Source: Bacillota bacterium (GTDB taxonomy: Bacteria > Bacillota > Clostridia > Oscillospirales > Acutalibacteraceae). From it: DNA of 64,000 nt. Every line of letters begins with the position of its first letter. Positions within the stretch are counted from its first letter, which is position 1. Location of the stretch: the NCBI GenBank assembly GCA_023416955.1, contig JAEZGM010000031.1:1-64000 (forward strand). The letters are read 5' to 3'. The notes beneath the pieces are model-generated. The model was not told the DNA's origin and searched no databases. It saw nothing but the letters and a program-made list of their open reading frames with translations. Below, one piece after another: positions 49,965 through 59,554 of the stretch. The position numbers were made by a program, and so were the translations under genes.

Positions 49965-51581
49965 ATGATGAAGGTTATTATCGCGGATGATGAAGAGAAT
50001 ATCTGCCGGTTAATTTATGGCCTGATTGACTGGAAGTCGCTGGGCATGGAGATCGTCGGGGTTGCGCACAATGGGGTGGAAGCGCTGGATATGGTAAAAT
50101 CCAAGTCCCCTAATCTGATGATTACGGATATCCGAATGCCGGGTTACGACGGACTTGAAATGATCCGCCGTGCCAAAAACATAGAGCAGGATCTGAACTG
50201 TATCATCATCAGCGGTTACCGCCAGTTTGAATACGCACAGAACGCGATTCAATACGGCGTCGGTGATTATCTTTTGAAACCGATCAAAAAAGATGAGTTC
50301 TTGACCGCACTTGTAAAAATGAAGGAAAGATACAGGCAGCATACCGAGCAGCTGAATAAAGAAGAACTGATCCGAAAACAAATGGAGAACGATGCGCACA
50401 GGCTGCGCGACAACTTGTTTACTGAGTATTTACTGAATAAAAATAAAAGTACACAGGACTTTACGGTTGAGATGATCAATCAAAATTTTCACTATCTGTT
50501 TCATCCCGGCGTTTTTCAGGTCTATGCGGTAAAGATTGACTGCGGATACGAGGATCAATACAATGACGCGGTTAAAATATTGGGAGACAGGGCTGCGCAG
50601 ATTACAAGCAGGCTTCTGAAAGGTCTCTGTTTCGATATGGGACTGTACTTTCAGGACAGCGCGGTATTCTGTGTACTGAATTATAGACAGGAGGACAAGA
50701 ACGCTGTAAAAGACCGGATCGAGGCCGTGCTCGGTGAGCTGATGGTACAAAAGGACGATTTCAGGCAGGTTGGGTTCACTATTGGCGCCGGTACAGCGGT
50801 GGAAGAGATCAATCGGCTGGAGGATTCTTTTCAGACTTCATGCTACGCTGTTTGGCAAAGACTTCTTGAGGGAACAAACCGTCAGATAGAAAGCAAAACC
50901 ATGCATACAGCCCCGCGTGAATTCAGCGTAAAGCTCGCGGAAATAAATAAAACGATGGGCACGGCGCTGGAGGTGCTTGACAAAGATGCTGTGGTGAAAT
51001 GTATTTCCGACTTAAAAAAACAGATTGTAACGGAAAATCTGTTCAATGGACAGGAAATCTTCTCTTTATCCAAGCATGTCTGTAATATGTATCTGACCGG
51101 TCTTCGAAACAACCATGTGGAAATGCACCACGCCGAAGAGTTTTTTGAGAAGTTCACGATTCATGCCGACCGATGCGGTTCAGTCGACCAGATTTTCGAA
51201 TATTTGTCGCTCATGGTTGGGGAGTCGCTGGATTTGATTTGCCAAGATAAAAAGCAGGTAAACGCCAAGCCGATTCGTCTTGCAAAACAATACATACGGG
51301 AAAATTATATGAATCCGATCAGCCTGGAGGAAGTCAGCGGTTTTATCGGGTTCAACCCAACTTATTTCAGCGCGCTGTTCAAAAAAGAAAACGGAGGGAA
51401 TTTCGTGGATTATCTGGCTGAGACTCGGATGAATAAAGCGAAAGACCTCTTGCGGGAGACAAATTTGAACATCGCCGTGATTTGCAGACAGGTGGGTTAC
51501 AACGACTTGAAGCACTTTACCAAAAGCTTCACAAAAGTTACGGGAATCAAGCCGAATGAATACCGCAAGTTGTACTCTTAA
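49965..51581 (+). CDS. YesN-type response regulator, no kinase nearby
   Basis: A 538-residue regulator with an N-terminal receiver domain (phospho-acceptor Asp55 in MITDIRMPG) and a C-terminal AraC-type HTH pair (LEEVSGFIGFNPTYFSALFK and GYNDLKHFTKSFTKVTGIKPNEY). The start is ATG 49965 (MMKVIIADDE) with GGGG upstream; the longer frame from 49908 has no site. Unlike the system at 13989-17450, no histidine kinase gene is adjacent within the window, so its phosphodonor is unknown. Its place between the mannosidase and the Rbs-type transporter suggests it controls both. Confidence 0.88.
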   Translation: MMKVIIADDEENICRLIYGLIDWKSLGMEIVGVAHNGVEALDMVKSKSPNLMITDIRMPGYDGLEMIRRAKNIEQDLNCIIISGYRQFEYAQNAIQYGVGDYLLKPIKKDEFLTALVKMKERYRQHTEQLNKEELIRKQMENDAHRLRDNLFTEYLLNKNKSTQDFTVEMINQNFHYLFHPGVFQVYAVKIDCGYEDQYNDAVKILGDRAAQITSRLLKGLCFDMGLYFQDSAVFCVLNYRQEDKNAVKDRIEAVLGELMVQKDDFRQVGFTIGAGTAVEEINRLEDSFQTSCYAVWQRLLEGTNRQIESKTMHTAPREFSVKLAEINKTMGTALEVLDKDAVVKCISDLKKQIVTENLFNGQEIFSLSKHVCNMYLTGLRNNHVEMHHAEEFFEKFTIHADRCGSVDQIFEYLSLMVGESLDLICQDKKQVNAKPIRLAKQYIRENYMNPISLEEVSGFIGFNPTYFSALFKKENGGNFVDYLAETRMNKAKDLLRETNLNIAVICRQVGYNDLKHFTKSFTKVTGIKPNEYRKLYS

Positions 51582-51808
51582 GCGGAGTACATTATTTACA
51601 AGGTACTCCGTTGGGCAATGAGACGATAAAATATATAAAAAAACAGTTTATTGGTAAATAAAAATATGAAAAACAGAAAAAATCCCCTATAAGTCAAAAG
51701 CTGTTCCCCTTATGGAAAGAAAGATCTGATGATATACTGATACCAATGAGCAGTTCGTAGAACAGTTCATTGAACAAGTTCATTGAAACGAGGACAGGTG
51801 AATTTTAT

Positions 51809-53326
51809 ATGGGGGAATACATAGCGGAGCTGAGCCATATCAGCAAAAGCTTTCCGGGAGTAAGAGCCTTGGACGATGTAGCGTTTAACCTGAAGGCGGG
51901 CGAAGTTTTAGCTCTGTTGGGTGAAAACGGTGCGGGAAAATCGACTCTGGTAAAAGTTTTAAGTGGCGTTTATTCCAAAGACGACGGGGAAATCAGAATC
52001 TTTGACCAGGTGGTTGAGGATTTAACGCCGAAGAAAGCACAAGAATTGGGGGTCGCAATTATTCATCAGGAATTAAATATGTGCGCTCACCTTTCTGTGG
52101 CGGAAAATATATTTTTGGGGCGTGAGGAAGTCCGTTCCGGGGTTCTTTCTAACAGGGAAATGAACAGGAAAGCAAAGGAAATCCTGAATCGGCTGAATAT
52201 GGATATCGACCCGACCACAATTGTCGGTGACCTGGCGGTTTCCAAACAGCAGATGGTGGAAATTGCGAAAGCCCTTTCCGCGAATGCGAAAATTTTAATT
52301 ATGGATGAACCGACATCCGCTCTGACCTCAAGTGAAATCGATGATTTGTTTGCAATCATTCGAAAATTAAGAGCCGAAGGCCACGGCATTGTCTACATAT
52401 CCCACAGACTGGAAGAATTACAGTACATTGTCGACCGGGTCACCATCATGCGTGACGGCAAGTTCATTACCTCTATGGATTTTGCGGATACCACTATGGC
52501 GGAGATTATCTCCAATATGGTCGGACATGAAATCAAAGAGAAATTTCCGCGCGTCACTTGTGCGCGGGGCAAAAAAATCTTTGAAGTGAAAAATTTAAAC
52601 GCGGGAAAAATGGTGCGCGATATCAACTTTGACCTGTTTGAAGGCGAAATTGTAGGAATAGCAGGCTTGATGGGTGCGGGAAGAACGGAAACCACAAGAG
52701 CCATCTTTGGCGTCGACGCGAAAGAATCCGGCGAGTTTATTCTGGACGGTAAACAAATTACGATCAATAAGCCGATGGACGCGATTCGCGCCGGAATTGT
52801 GCTTGCTCCGGAAGACCGAAAAAAAGACGGGCTGTGCGTAAAGCTCAGCGTAAATGACAATATTTCTTTGCCGAATCTGGATTTACTCTGTAATCGATTC
52901 GGCGTGGTTGACAGAAAAAAAGAGCAGGCTATGTCGAAAAAGGCAATCAGCAGCCTGTCGATTAAATTGCCCCACGCAGAAGTAGACGCCGCAACACTTT
53001 CGGGCGGCAATCAGCAGAAAGTAGTTGTGGCAAAATGGCTCGCGCGCAATTCCCGTGTGGTGATATTTGACGAGCCGACAAGGGGAATCGACGTTGCGGC
53101 CAAGGTCGAAATTTACAATTTGATGAACGCACTGAAGCAGGAGGGAATCGGGGTACTTTTCGTTTCTTCCGAAATGCCCGAAGTTATGGGAATCAGTGAC
53201 AGGATACTGGTGATGTGTGATGGCAGAATTACCGGCGAGCTGGCGACACGGGAGGCAACGCAGGATTTGATTCTGCAATATGCAACCAATTTTGAATCCA
53301 AGTTCGAACAGGGAATCACTGCCTAG
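51809..53326 (+). CDS. sugar ABC transporter ATPase (RbsA type)
   Basis: A 505-residue double ATPase. Domain 1: Walker A LGENGAGKST, degenerate LAVSKQQMVEIAKAL, Walker B LIMDEPTSAL. Domain 2: atypical P-loop GLMGAGRTETTRAIFG, LSGGNQQKVVVAKWL and VIFDEPTRGIDVA. ATG 51809 (MGEYIAELSHISKSFPG) fits family length; GGACAGGTG upstream. First gene of an ATPase-permease-binding-protein set. Confidence 0.92.
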   Translation: MGEYIAELSHISKSFPGVRALDDVAFNLKAGEVLALLGENGAGKSTLVKVLSGVYSKDDGEIRIFDQVVEDLTPKKAQELGVAIIHQELNMCAHLSVAENIFLGREEVRSGVLSNREMNRKAKEILNRLNMDIDPTTIVGDLAVSKQQMVEIAKALSANAKILIMDEPTSALTSSEIDDLFAIIRKLRAEGHGIVYISHRLEELQYIVDRVTIMRDGKFITSMDFADTTMAEIISNMVGHEIKEKFPRVTCARGKKIFEVKNLNAGKMVRDINFDLFEGEIVGIAGLMGAGRTETTRAIFGVDAKESGEFILDGKQITINKPMDAIRAGIVLAPEDRKKDGLCVKLSVNDNISLPNLDLLCNRFGVVDRKKEQAMSKKAISSLSIKLPHAEVDAATLSGGNQQKVVVAKWLARNSRVVIFDEPTRGIDVAAKVEIYNLMNALKQEGIGVLFVSSEMPEVMGISDRILVMCDGRITGELATREATQDLILQYATNFESKFEQGITA

Positions 53327-53434
53327 GCCTTGTAAATTTATAAGCAAGTGCCAGGTAGCCGCTGATTATCTGATGACTTAATCATCGCTTACCTAGGTTA
53401 TCGTAAAGCAAAATAATTTTGGGAGAGTCTGAAA

Positions 53435-54469
53435 ATGGAAAAAGAGAAAAAAGATCTTTGGAAAAGTTTGACGTCCATTCGGGGAATGGGTCAGGTCTTA
53501 ACGGTTACGCTGGGACTTATCGCAATGTGCATTGTGTTCAGTATTCTGAGCCCGTCCTTTTATTCGGGGCGAAATGTCGGCAATCTGCTTCGCCAGATCG
53601 CGCCGATTCTAATCATTGGCATTGGCCAGTCCTATGTCCTGATTACGGGAAACATTGACCTGTCGATCGGCTCTGTTGTCGGCATGAGCTGCATGCTTTC
53701 CGCAACTTTGATGACAAAAGGCGTGAACCCGTGGATTGCAATGCTGATTACCCTGATTGCCTGCATCGCGGTCGGTATTCTGAACGGACTGCTTGTGGCA
53801 CAATGCAAGCTGCCCCCTTTTATCGCTACATTGGGTACCATGACGGTCGCCAGAGGCATCGCCCAGATTGTAAATAACAACTATAATACGGACGCAATCG
53901 GAGAAGGGGCACAGGGTTACCGCAACGTATTTTATTACGGCAGCACTTTTGGACTTTACAATACCATTTGGATTGCAATTCTGCTGTTTTTGGCTTTCAA
54001 CTTCCTGCTGAGCAAAACCCGCACCGGGCGGCATATTTACGCGGTAGGCAGCAACATTGAAGCTTCTAAGCTGTCAGGTATCAACACAAGTGCAACCATC
54101 CTGAAAGTTTACATAGTAAGCGCGTTATGCGCCGGTGTAGTCGGACTGATCACAAGCGCAACCGCCGGAATGGGAACTATGGACGCCGGCAATATGTATG
54201 AAATGTACGCGGTTGCCGCTTCAGTCATCGGCGGTGTTTCCACCCTCGGCGGCCAGGGCATTCTGATTGGCACCGTTGTCGGCGCGGCAATTTGGGGGGT
54301 TCTGCAAAACGGCCTTCAGTTTGCGGGTGCACCGGTCGCAATGCGCAATATCGTAATCGGAATCATCGTCATTATTTCTGTTCTGCTTGATGTGGTAATC
54401 CGTACGGGAAAACCGAGAAAAGCCAAAAATACCAAAAAATCCGTTCAGACTCAGAAACAGGTTAGTTAA
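53435..54469 (+). CDS. sugar ABC transporter permease (RbsC type)
   Basis: A 344-residue membrane permease with about ten hydrophobic segments and the family signature GNIDLSIGSVVGMSCMLSATL. The C-terminus is basic and Lys-rich (KPRKAKNTKKS), facing the cytoplasm. GGGAGAG precedes the ATG. It lies 108 bp after the ATPase gene; that gap has only weak dyad symmetry. Confidence 0.92.
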   Translation: MEKEKKDLWKSLTSIRGMGQVLTVTLGLIAMCIVFSILSPSFYSGRNVGNLLRQIAPILIIGIGQSYVLITGNIDLSIGSVVGMSCMLSATLMTKGVNPWIAMLITLIACIAVGILNGLLVAQCKLPPFIATLGTMTVARGIAQIVNNNYNTDAIGEGAQGYRNVFYYGSTFGLYNTIWIAILLFLAFNFLLSKTRTGRHIYAVGSNIEASKLSGINTSATILKVYIVSALCAGVVGLITSATAGMGTMDAGNMYEMYAVAASVIGGVSTLGGQGILIGTVVGAAIWGVLQNGLQFAGAPVAMRNIVIGIIVIISVLLDVVIRTGKPRKAKNTKKSVQTQKQVS

Positions 54470-54511
54470 AGCAATTGCTTTAAACTATAAAAATTCGGGA
54501 GGATTATTGTA

Positions 54512-55510
54512 ATGAAAAAGAAAATCTTAGCGATTCTACTGTGCGCTGCAATGACAGCTGTATCGATGGCTGGCTGCAGCCAGACAAACACGGCATCGGC
54601 AAATACACCGTCAGCAAACACGCCGTCTTCCCCGGACGCGGGTTCCTCAGCAGCGGCTCCTGCCTCGGACAAAAAGACCAAAGTGATCCTGATTACCATG
54701 GACAGTATCGACCAGCACTGGGTGGCGGTGGATAAAGGTGCCAAAGCGGCAGCCGAGAAAATCGGAAATGTGGATTACAAATGGATGGCTCCGGATAAGA
54801 AGGACGACGCGCAGCAGATTGAGCGTGTGAACAATGCCATTGCGGACGGCGCGGATGCAATTATGATCGCGGCGAACGGCCCGGATGCGATTTCCGCTTC
54901 TCTGGAAGACGCGAAAGCAAAAGGAATCAAAATCATTTATGTTGACTCTCCTGCAAAGACCGAGGGCGTTGCCACATTTGCGACAGATAACACAGCCGCA
55001 GGCAAAACGGCCGGCGAGCAAATGCTGAAAGCACTGGAAGCCGCGGGCAAGAAAGACGGAAAAATCGGTATCATCAGCGTGAACTCTGCGACCGCTTCTA
55101 CTGTCGCACGCGAAACCGGCTTCCGTTCCGCATTTGAAGGCAAGGGATATACCCTGCTCCAGACACAGTACGGTGAAGGCGATGCCACAAAATCACAGGA
55201 TATTGCCGACAACTATATCACAGAAGGCGTAGTAGGCATCTTCGGTGCAAACGAAGGCAGCACCGTCGGCGCGGGCAACGCAATCAAAGGCTCCGGCAAG
55301 AAAGATATCGTCGGTGTTGGCTTTGATAAATCCGATTCTATCTTCTCGCTCATCAAAGACGGTTCCCTCCTTTGCACAATGGCTCAGAACCCCGACGTCA
55401 TGGGCTCTGAAGGCATGAAGGCGGCCGTTAAGGCCGTAAAGGGCGAAACCATTGAAAAAACATCCGTCGATACTGGCGTTTCCATCCTAAATAAAGATAG
55501 CATTAAATAA
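54512..55510 (+). CDS. sugar-binding lipoprotein (RbsB type)
   Basis: A 332-residue lipoprotein with lipobox MAGC (Cys about 22) and a Ser/Thr/Pro-rich linker containing a direct repeat SANTPSANTPS. The periplasmic binding fold has IDQHWVAVDKGAKAAAEKIG, ADGADAIMIAANGPDAIS and GVGFDKSDSI. Ligand unknown; RbsB-type proteins bind ribose, allose, xylose and other sugars. The setting between two mannosidases makes a mannose-type ligand plausible but unproven. GGGAGG precedes the ATG. Confidence 0.9.
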   Translation: MKKKILAILLCAAMTAVSMAGCSQTNTASANTPSANTPSSPDAGSSAAAPASDKKTKVILITMDSIDQHWVAVDKGAKAAAEKIGNVDYKWMAPDKKDDAQQIERVNNAIADGADAIMIAANGPDAISASLEDAKAKGIKIIYVDSPAKTEGVATFATDNTAAGKTAGEQMLKALEAAGKKDGKIGIISVNSATASTVARETGFRSAFEGKGYTLLQTQYGEGDATKSQDIADNYITEGVVGIFGANEGSTVGAGNAIKGSGKKDIVGVGFDKSDSIFSLIKDGSLLCTMAQNPDVMGSEGMKAAVKAVKGETIEKTSVDTGVSILNKDSIK

Positions 55511-55573
55511 ACGGGGCAAATACAGCTAATCATAAACTACTACTCTCGAACATCATTAATTCCAAGCAAAACA

Positions 55574-55612
55574 AAATCAGGTCTGCTCGAGCAGGGCAGG
55601 CCTGATTTGTGT
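55574..55612 (+). terminator. terminator of the Rbs-type transporter operon
   Basis: AAATCAGGTCTGC (55574-55586) pairs with GCAGGCCTGATTT (55596-55608) with one wobble; short T/G tail. Confidence 0.75.
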
Positions 55613-55671
55613 CTTAATCACAGTAAAATCACACAGTCCACTGAAATTGAGCGGGGGAGCATGTTATAAAG

Positions 55672-57396
55672 ATGAGAAAATATAAGAAATTGATTTTTTT
55701 ATCTATATGTCTGGCGGTATCGATTACCGTATTCTTTTTAGTCTCCTCGAACTGTTCCTATGACCTGCATTATACAGTAGCGGTTTCGGCTACAAAACAA
55801 AATGTTCTTGAAATTTCAGTGGAAGCCGTAAACCCTATATTGTCGACGGGCAGGACAATCACGCTTTATACAGGTGACAAAATGCTCACTCTAAAGTCCT
55901 GTGTTGATCAGAAAGGATTTAATTTGCCTGTGCAGGAAGGCACCGATTCGGTGAATTTTTACCTTGGCCGTGGGAAAACAGCCAATTTATCCTACGAGGT
56001 GCAAATAGGGACTTTGGGCAAGCATGGACGACGCGGCATCGTTTCTGATGATTATTGCGTATTCGATGGGGGAGAAGCCTTCCTGTTGCCAATGGAGTTT
56101 TATCAAGCTGATTATCCGGAAAACAAAGCAGTTGTCGGTAAGCTGTCAATTTCTTTAACAGGAAGAAGCGGATGGTCGGAAGTCGCTCCTTACTCAGACA
56201 TAAAAAATGTCACTTGGGCGGATGCTTACGACCTGAACAACAATAGCTTTTGCATGGGGCGTTTTCATTGTAATACAATAGATTCCCTAAAAATCTACAC
56301 ACTCAACGAAAGTGGTAGCGAGCTGCCGGATTCAACAAAGAGCGGGATTTCGGCGTTATACAATTATTATGCAAATTTGTTTTCATTGCCCCAAAAGAGT
56401 TATTGTGTTGTATTGCTTCCAACCTCTGAAGAGGCGGATTTATCCGTTATCGGGGGCGCAGGGACCGGGTCAGTGTGCGCTACTTTTAACGCGGACAGTA
56501 AGCGTGACTGGGAACTGCTCAGTCATCGCATGTTCCACGCTTTTTTCGACGGTATCTTTCGCACTCAATATTTTCATGCTGCGCCACGCTTGTGGTTTTA
56601 TGAAGGAATAGCCACATACTACGAGAATTATTCCATGGGTGTTCTTCCGGAAATGCTGCGGTCTTCTCTCCATATACAGCCGGAGCAGCAATTCACCTCG
56701 CTATTTAACAAATATTTGTATGTTAAGATTAAGGACCCGGCATTATTCTCTCTTACGCCAATGGATGAAGAGAAGATCAGGAAATCGGAAAACTACGAGG
56801 CGAAAATTGAATTCTTGCATTATACACAGGCTCCGCTTGTGGTAAAACTCATTGAAGATTTCAGCAAAAGGCAATCCAAGGGATCGGATTCCGTATTGAA
56901 GTATCTACTGAAGAATAAAAACAACCCGGATCAGTTTGATTATCCCCGGTTGCTTTCCGGAATTTTGGGTACGGATATGAATGAAGTTTATAAAGACTAT
57001 TTTCTTTCTGACCAGATTCTGCCTTTATGGTATTTGCAGGATTCTACATATTCGCAGCAGCAAACGCTGTCCGATCTCAATGATATTGAGTATCAACTTG
57101 CCAGCTGGTTAGGAAAACAGACGGGAAGTTATCCGGCAGAGGAATTGGATATGAAGATCGTTCAAAAAATCCGGAATAACACGAAGTTTGAGTCTGCCCA
57201 TTTTTCCGATAAGGAGGTGGAACAATCGGTTCAGAAGTATTCCTCAACTATTTATTATCTGCTGAAGGAATATGCACTCCGCGCCGACATTTGCAATGTT
57301 CCACTCACTGATCCGGCGTTAAGGGAAAAATTGCTTCTGGACGAAACCAACAAAGTCAAGTGGAATACATGGGTAGAACACGCCGGTGATTCCTAG
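55672..57396 (+). CDS. membrane-anchored degenerate gluzincin (M1/M61-like) protein 1
   Basis: A 574-residue extracytoplasmic protein with one N-terminal membrane helix (LIFLSICLAVSITVFFLV) and a Cys just after it that is not a good lipobox. An N-terminal beta domain (residues 35-230) is followed by an alpha-helical region. Residues 285-289 read HRMFH and Glu311 lies in LWFYEGIATYYENY. This is the layout of the gluzincin HExxH...E active site, as in M1 and M61 peptidases, but the catalytic Glu is replaced by Arg286. It is therefore probably inactive, perhaps a binding or sensing protein. GGGGGAG precedes the ATG. Similar in layout to the next gene; family assignment is by motif, not by search. 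Confidence 0.6.
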   Translation: MRKYKKLIFLSICLAVSITVFFLVSSNCSYDLHYTVAVSATKQNVLEISVEAVNPILSTGRTITLYTGDKMLTLKSCVDQKGFNLPVQEGTDSVNFYLGRGKTANLSYEVQIGTLGKHGRRGIVSDDYCVFDGGEAFLLPMEFYQADYPENKAVVGKLSISLTGRSGWSEVAPYSDIKNVTWADAYDLNNNSFCMGRFHCNTIDSLKIYTLNESGSELPDSTKSGISALYNYYANLFSLPQKSYCVVLLPTSEEADLSVIGGAGTGSVCATFNADSKRDWELLSHRMFHAFFDGIFRTQYFHAAPRLWFYEGIATYYENYSMGVLPEMLRSSLHIQPEQQFTSLFNKYLYVKIKDPALFSLTPMDEEKIRKSENYEAKIEFLHYTQAPLVVKLIEDFSKRQSKGSDSVLKYLLKNKNNPDQFDYPRLLSGILGTDMNEVYKDYFLSDQILPLWYLQDSTYSQQQTLSDLNDIEYQLASWLGKQTGSYPAEELDMKIVQKIRNNTKFESAHFSDKEVEQSVQKYSSTIYYLLKEYALRADICNVPLTDPALREKLLLDETNKVKWNTWVEHAGDS

Positions 57397-57413
57397 TCAG
57401 ACTGTCGCTTTAA

Positions 57414-57476
57414 ACACTGTAATCTCAAAACCGTGCGGAAAATCGCGCGCGTTTGAGATTGCAGTGTTTTTGTTTT
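57414..57476 (+). terminator. terminator after degenerate gluzincin 1
   Basis: AACACTGTAATCTCAAAAC (57413-57431) pairs with GTTTGAGATTGCAGTGTTT (57451-57469), one mismatch, followed by TTTTGTTTTT. The rest of the 287-bp gap is AT-rich; no clear promoter seen. Confidence 0.85.
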
Positions 57477-57683
57477 TATAAGGTGCTTTATATCATATGG
57501 ATGAAAACCTAAAATTACTCACCCAAAAAGAGAAAAAGCGCCCCTTTCCTTTTTTAATAGATAATGTACAATAAAATTATACATTAATGTTAATAATTTA
57601 CATTTGATATGATCGTTTACTGACGGCCTTATCTTGTAGATCATAATTATTTGAGTTATGTATGAAAAGAAGGAGACAGATGT

Positions 57684-59465
57684 ATGAAAAGGAAAATCAT
57701 CGGTATTTGCGCTGTGTTGTTGATCTTGTTTGTCGTTCCGGGATCGGTATGGCTTTCCCGGGGAGACGGGGCGAACCACGCAGATGAAAATATTTCTCGG
57801 TTTGCAGTGGAATATAGGGTTCAGCCTGAGGATATTGACGGAAAGCTGCTGTCGGTCCTTATCCGCATGAAGCCGGAGAAGCTTTCCCCTCAAAAAACGC
57901 TGTATTTGGATAACGGAAGTGTGAATGCCTCCCAGCCTGCTTGTACGGACAGCAAAGGCAGAAATGTATCTGTCAATAATCTGGACGGTGTTTGGGAAGT
58001 TGGGCCGGTACAGGACGACGCCGACTGTGTGAACTTCAGTTATAATGTCAAGCTTGGGGAGAGCTCGGATGGGAGTCTCGGGGTAAACGGTGATCTGTAT
58101 TCCGACCTTCTCGTTTTTCAGGGGAAGACTGTGCTCATGCTCCCGTGGTTGGATTCCAAAAATATTGGATATACAGAAAATTACATAACTGATGTTCAAT
58201 TCAGTATGGAGGGCAGTCAAAAGTTGAATTCCATACTTCCTTTTTCCAAAGTAAACAGCGAGGAGAAAAGCTTCCTCATTCAGTCACCTACTTGGTATGA
58301 CTTTTACGATATCAGCAATTCCAGTTACTGCTTTGGCAATTTTGAGCCCTTAAAAGCCTCGGCAGACGGAAAAGAAGTTACGCTTTATTTAGACGAAGCA
58401 GTGAAAAAAAGCGCAAGTGCCAACGATTTAAATTTGGTTGTGGCATTTTACAGCTATTACGCAAAGGTATTTGGTAAGCCGCTGACTGACTGTACCCCGG
58501 TACTGCTGCGTAGCAGCAACGACGGAAAGGCTATTTTGGGCGGAGTCAGCGGGAAGAGTATGGCCCTTTCGCTGGAAATGTCGGATCCGGATTCCTGCCA
58601 GACGATGTCAAGAACCATTTATCACGCATTTTTTGACAGTATGGTAACTGCGCGTAATCTTCATTATCAGCCAAACCTCTGGCTGTATGACGGACTTGCC
58701 AATTATTATGTGGACGCTTCGGCAGATGCCATAAGCAGTGGGCTGAAACAAACCTACGGTATAGAACCGCAGGATAACATGAACAGTAAATACATGAGGT
58801 ATCTTTATTTTTCTCTGAGGGATCCCAATCTGATGGCGGTATCCTCAGATATGGAAGGCAGCATGACGTCTGCCCAGGAGGAATTTTATTTCAACACAAA
58901 AGTTCCCCTGATTCTGAATACCATTGAAAAATTTGCGAGCCAGAAAAAAGGAGAAAATGTGGTTATTCATTATTTGACGGAGCAGAAAACACATGAAAAT
59001 GCGGATATTACGGGGATGATGAAGGAACTTCTCGGTGAAAATGAATCTACGCTTCGCCAGTATTTTTCCGGTTCGTCGTTTATTCCAAACTATTGGGGGT
59101 TTTCCGGTGAATCAATGGACGAGAAACAAATAATTGAACAGCTGTCCTCTTATGAAAGCAGAATCGCGAACCTGTATCAGAATCAAAATGTTTCCTACAC
59201 AAACGATCCCATTCAGCTTATCAATAAAAATGTCCTGAAAAATGAGATCCAAAGCCGGAAGCTGTCATTTGGTTCGGCGGAGATTGAGAAAATCGTAAAG
59301 GATTATTCTGAAACGCTTTATCTGATCTTAATGCAGAATGCACTGCGCGCGAATATTTGCGGTATTCAGGATCCCGGCGCGCTGGGTACGCGTGAGAAGC
59401 TTAATACGGCCGAAAATGTTCAAAAATGGTCTGAGTATGCGGAAAAAGTCGGATATGAACCGTAG
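57684..59465 (+). CDS. membrane-anchored degenerate gluzincin (M1/M61-like) protein 2
   Basis: A 593-residue paralogue of the preceding gene with the same plan: N-terminal membrane helix (IIGICAVLLILFVVPGSVWL), beta domain, then helical domain. The active-site region is degraded further: SRTIYH in place of HExxH (Ser309, Arg310; only His314 kept) and LWLYDGLANYYVD with Asp336 in place of Glu. Shared features with the first protein include YDFYDISNSSYCFGNF versus ADAYDLNNNSFCMGRF, and the C-terminal ALRANICGIQDPGAL versus ALRADICNVPLTDPAL. It predicts an extracellular, membrane-tethered, non-enzymatic domain. AAGGAGACAGATGT precedes the ATG. It stands alone as a transcript unit because of the terminator at 57414. 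Confidence 0.6.
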   Translation: MKRKIIGICAVLLILFVVPGSVWLSRGDGANHADENISRFAVEYRVQPEDIDGKLLSVLIRMKPEKLSPQKTLYLDNGSVNASQPACTDSKGRNVSVNNLDGVWEVGPVQDDADCVNFSYNVKLGESSDGSLGVNGDLYSDLLVFQGKTVLMLPWLDSKNIGYTENYITDVQFSMEGSQKLNSILPFSKVNSEEKSFLIQSPTWYDFYDISNSSYCFGNFEPLKASADGKEVTLYLDEAVKKSASANDLNLVVAFYSYYAKVFGKPLTDCTPVLLRSSNDGKAILGGVSGKSMALSLEMSDPDSCQTMSRTIYHAFFDSMVTARNLHYQPNLWLYDGLANYYVDASADAISSGLKQTYGIEPQDNMNSKYMRYLYFSLRDPNLMAVSSDMEGSMTSAQEEFYFNTKVPLILNTIEKFASQKKGENVVIHYLTEQKTHENADITGMMKELLGENESTLRQYFSGSSFIPNYWGFSGESMDEKQIIEQLSSYESRIANLYQNQNVSYTNDPIQLINKNVLKNEIQSRKLSFGSAEIEKIVKDYSETLYLILMQNALRANICGIQDPGALGTREKLNTAENVQKWSEYAEKVGYEP

Positions 59466-59530
59466 GCCCTTTGTTAATCTCAGTATATCTGTACGGTCAG
59501 GAAGGGCTTTTCAGAAAGAAGGGCCTTAAA
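59464..59530 (+). terminator. possible terminator between convergent genes
   Basis: AGGCCCTT (59464-59471) can pair with AAGGGCCT (about 59519-59526) around a long loop that itself contains AAGGGC repeats. Weak evidence. Confidence 0.35.
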
Positions 59531-59554
59531 AAGTAATGGGTAAAAGCAGAAAAA

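Noticed and set aside
55672..57396. active metallopeptidase
   Set aside because: The HExxH glutamate is Arg286; without it zinc-peptidase catalysis is not expected.
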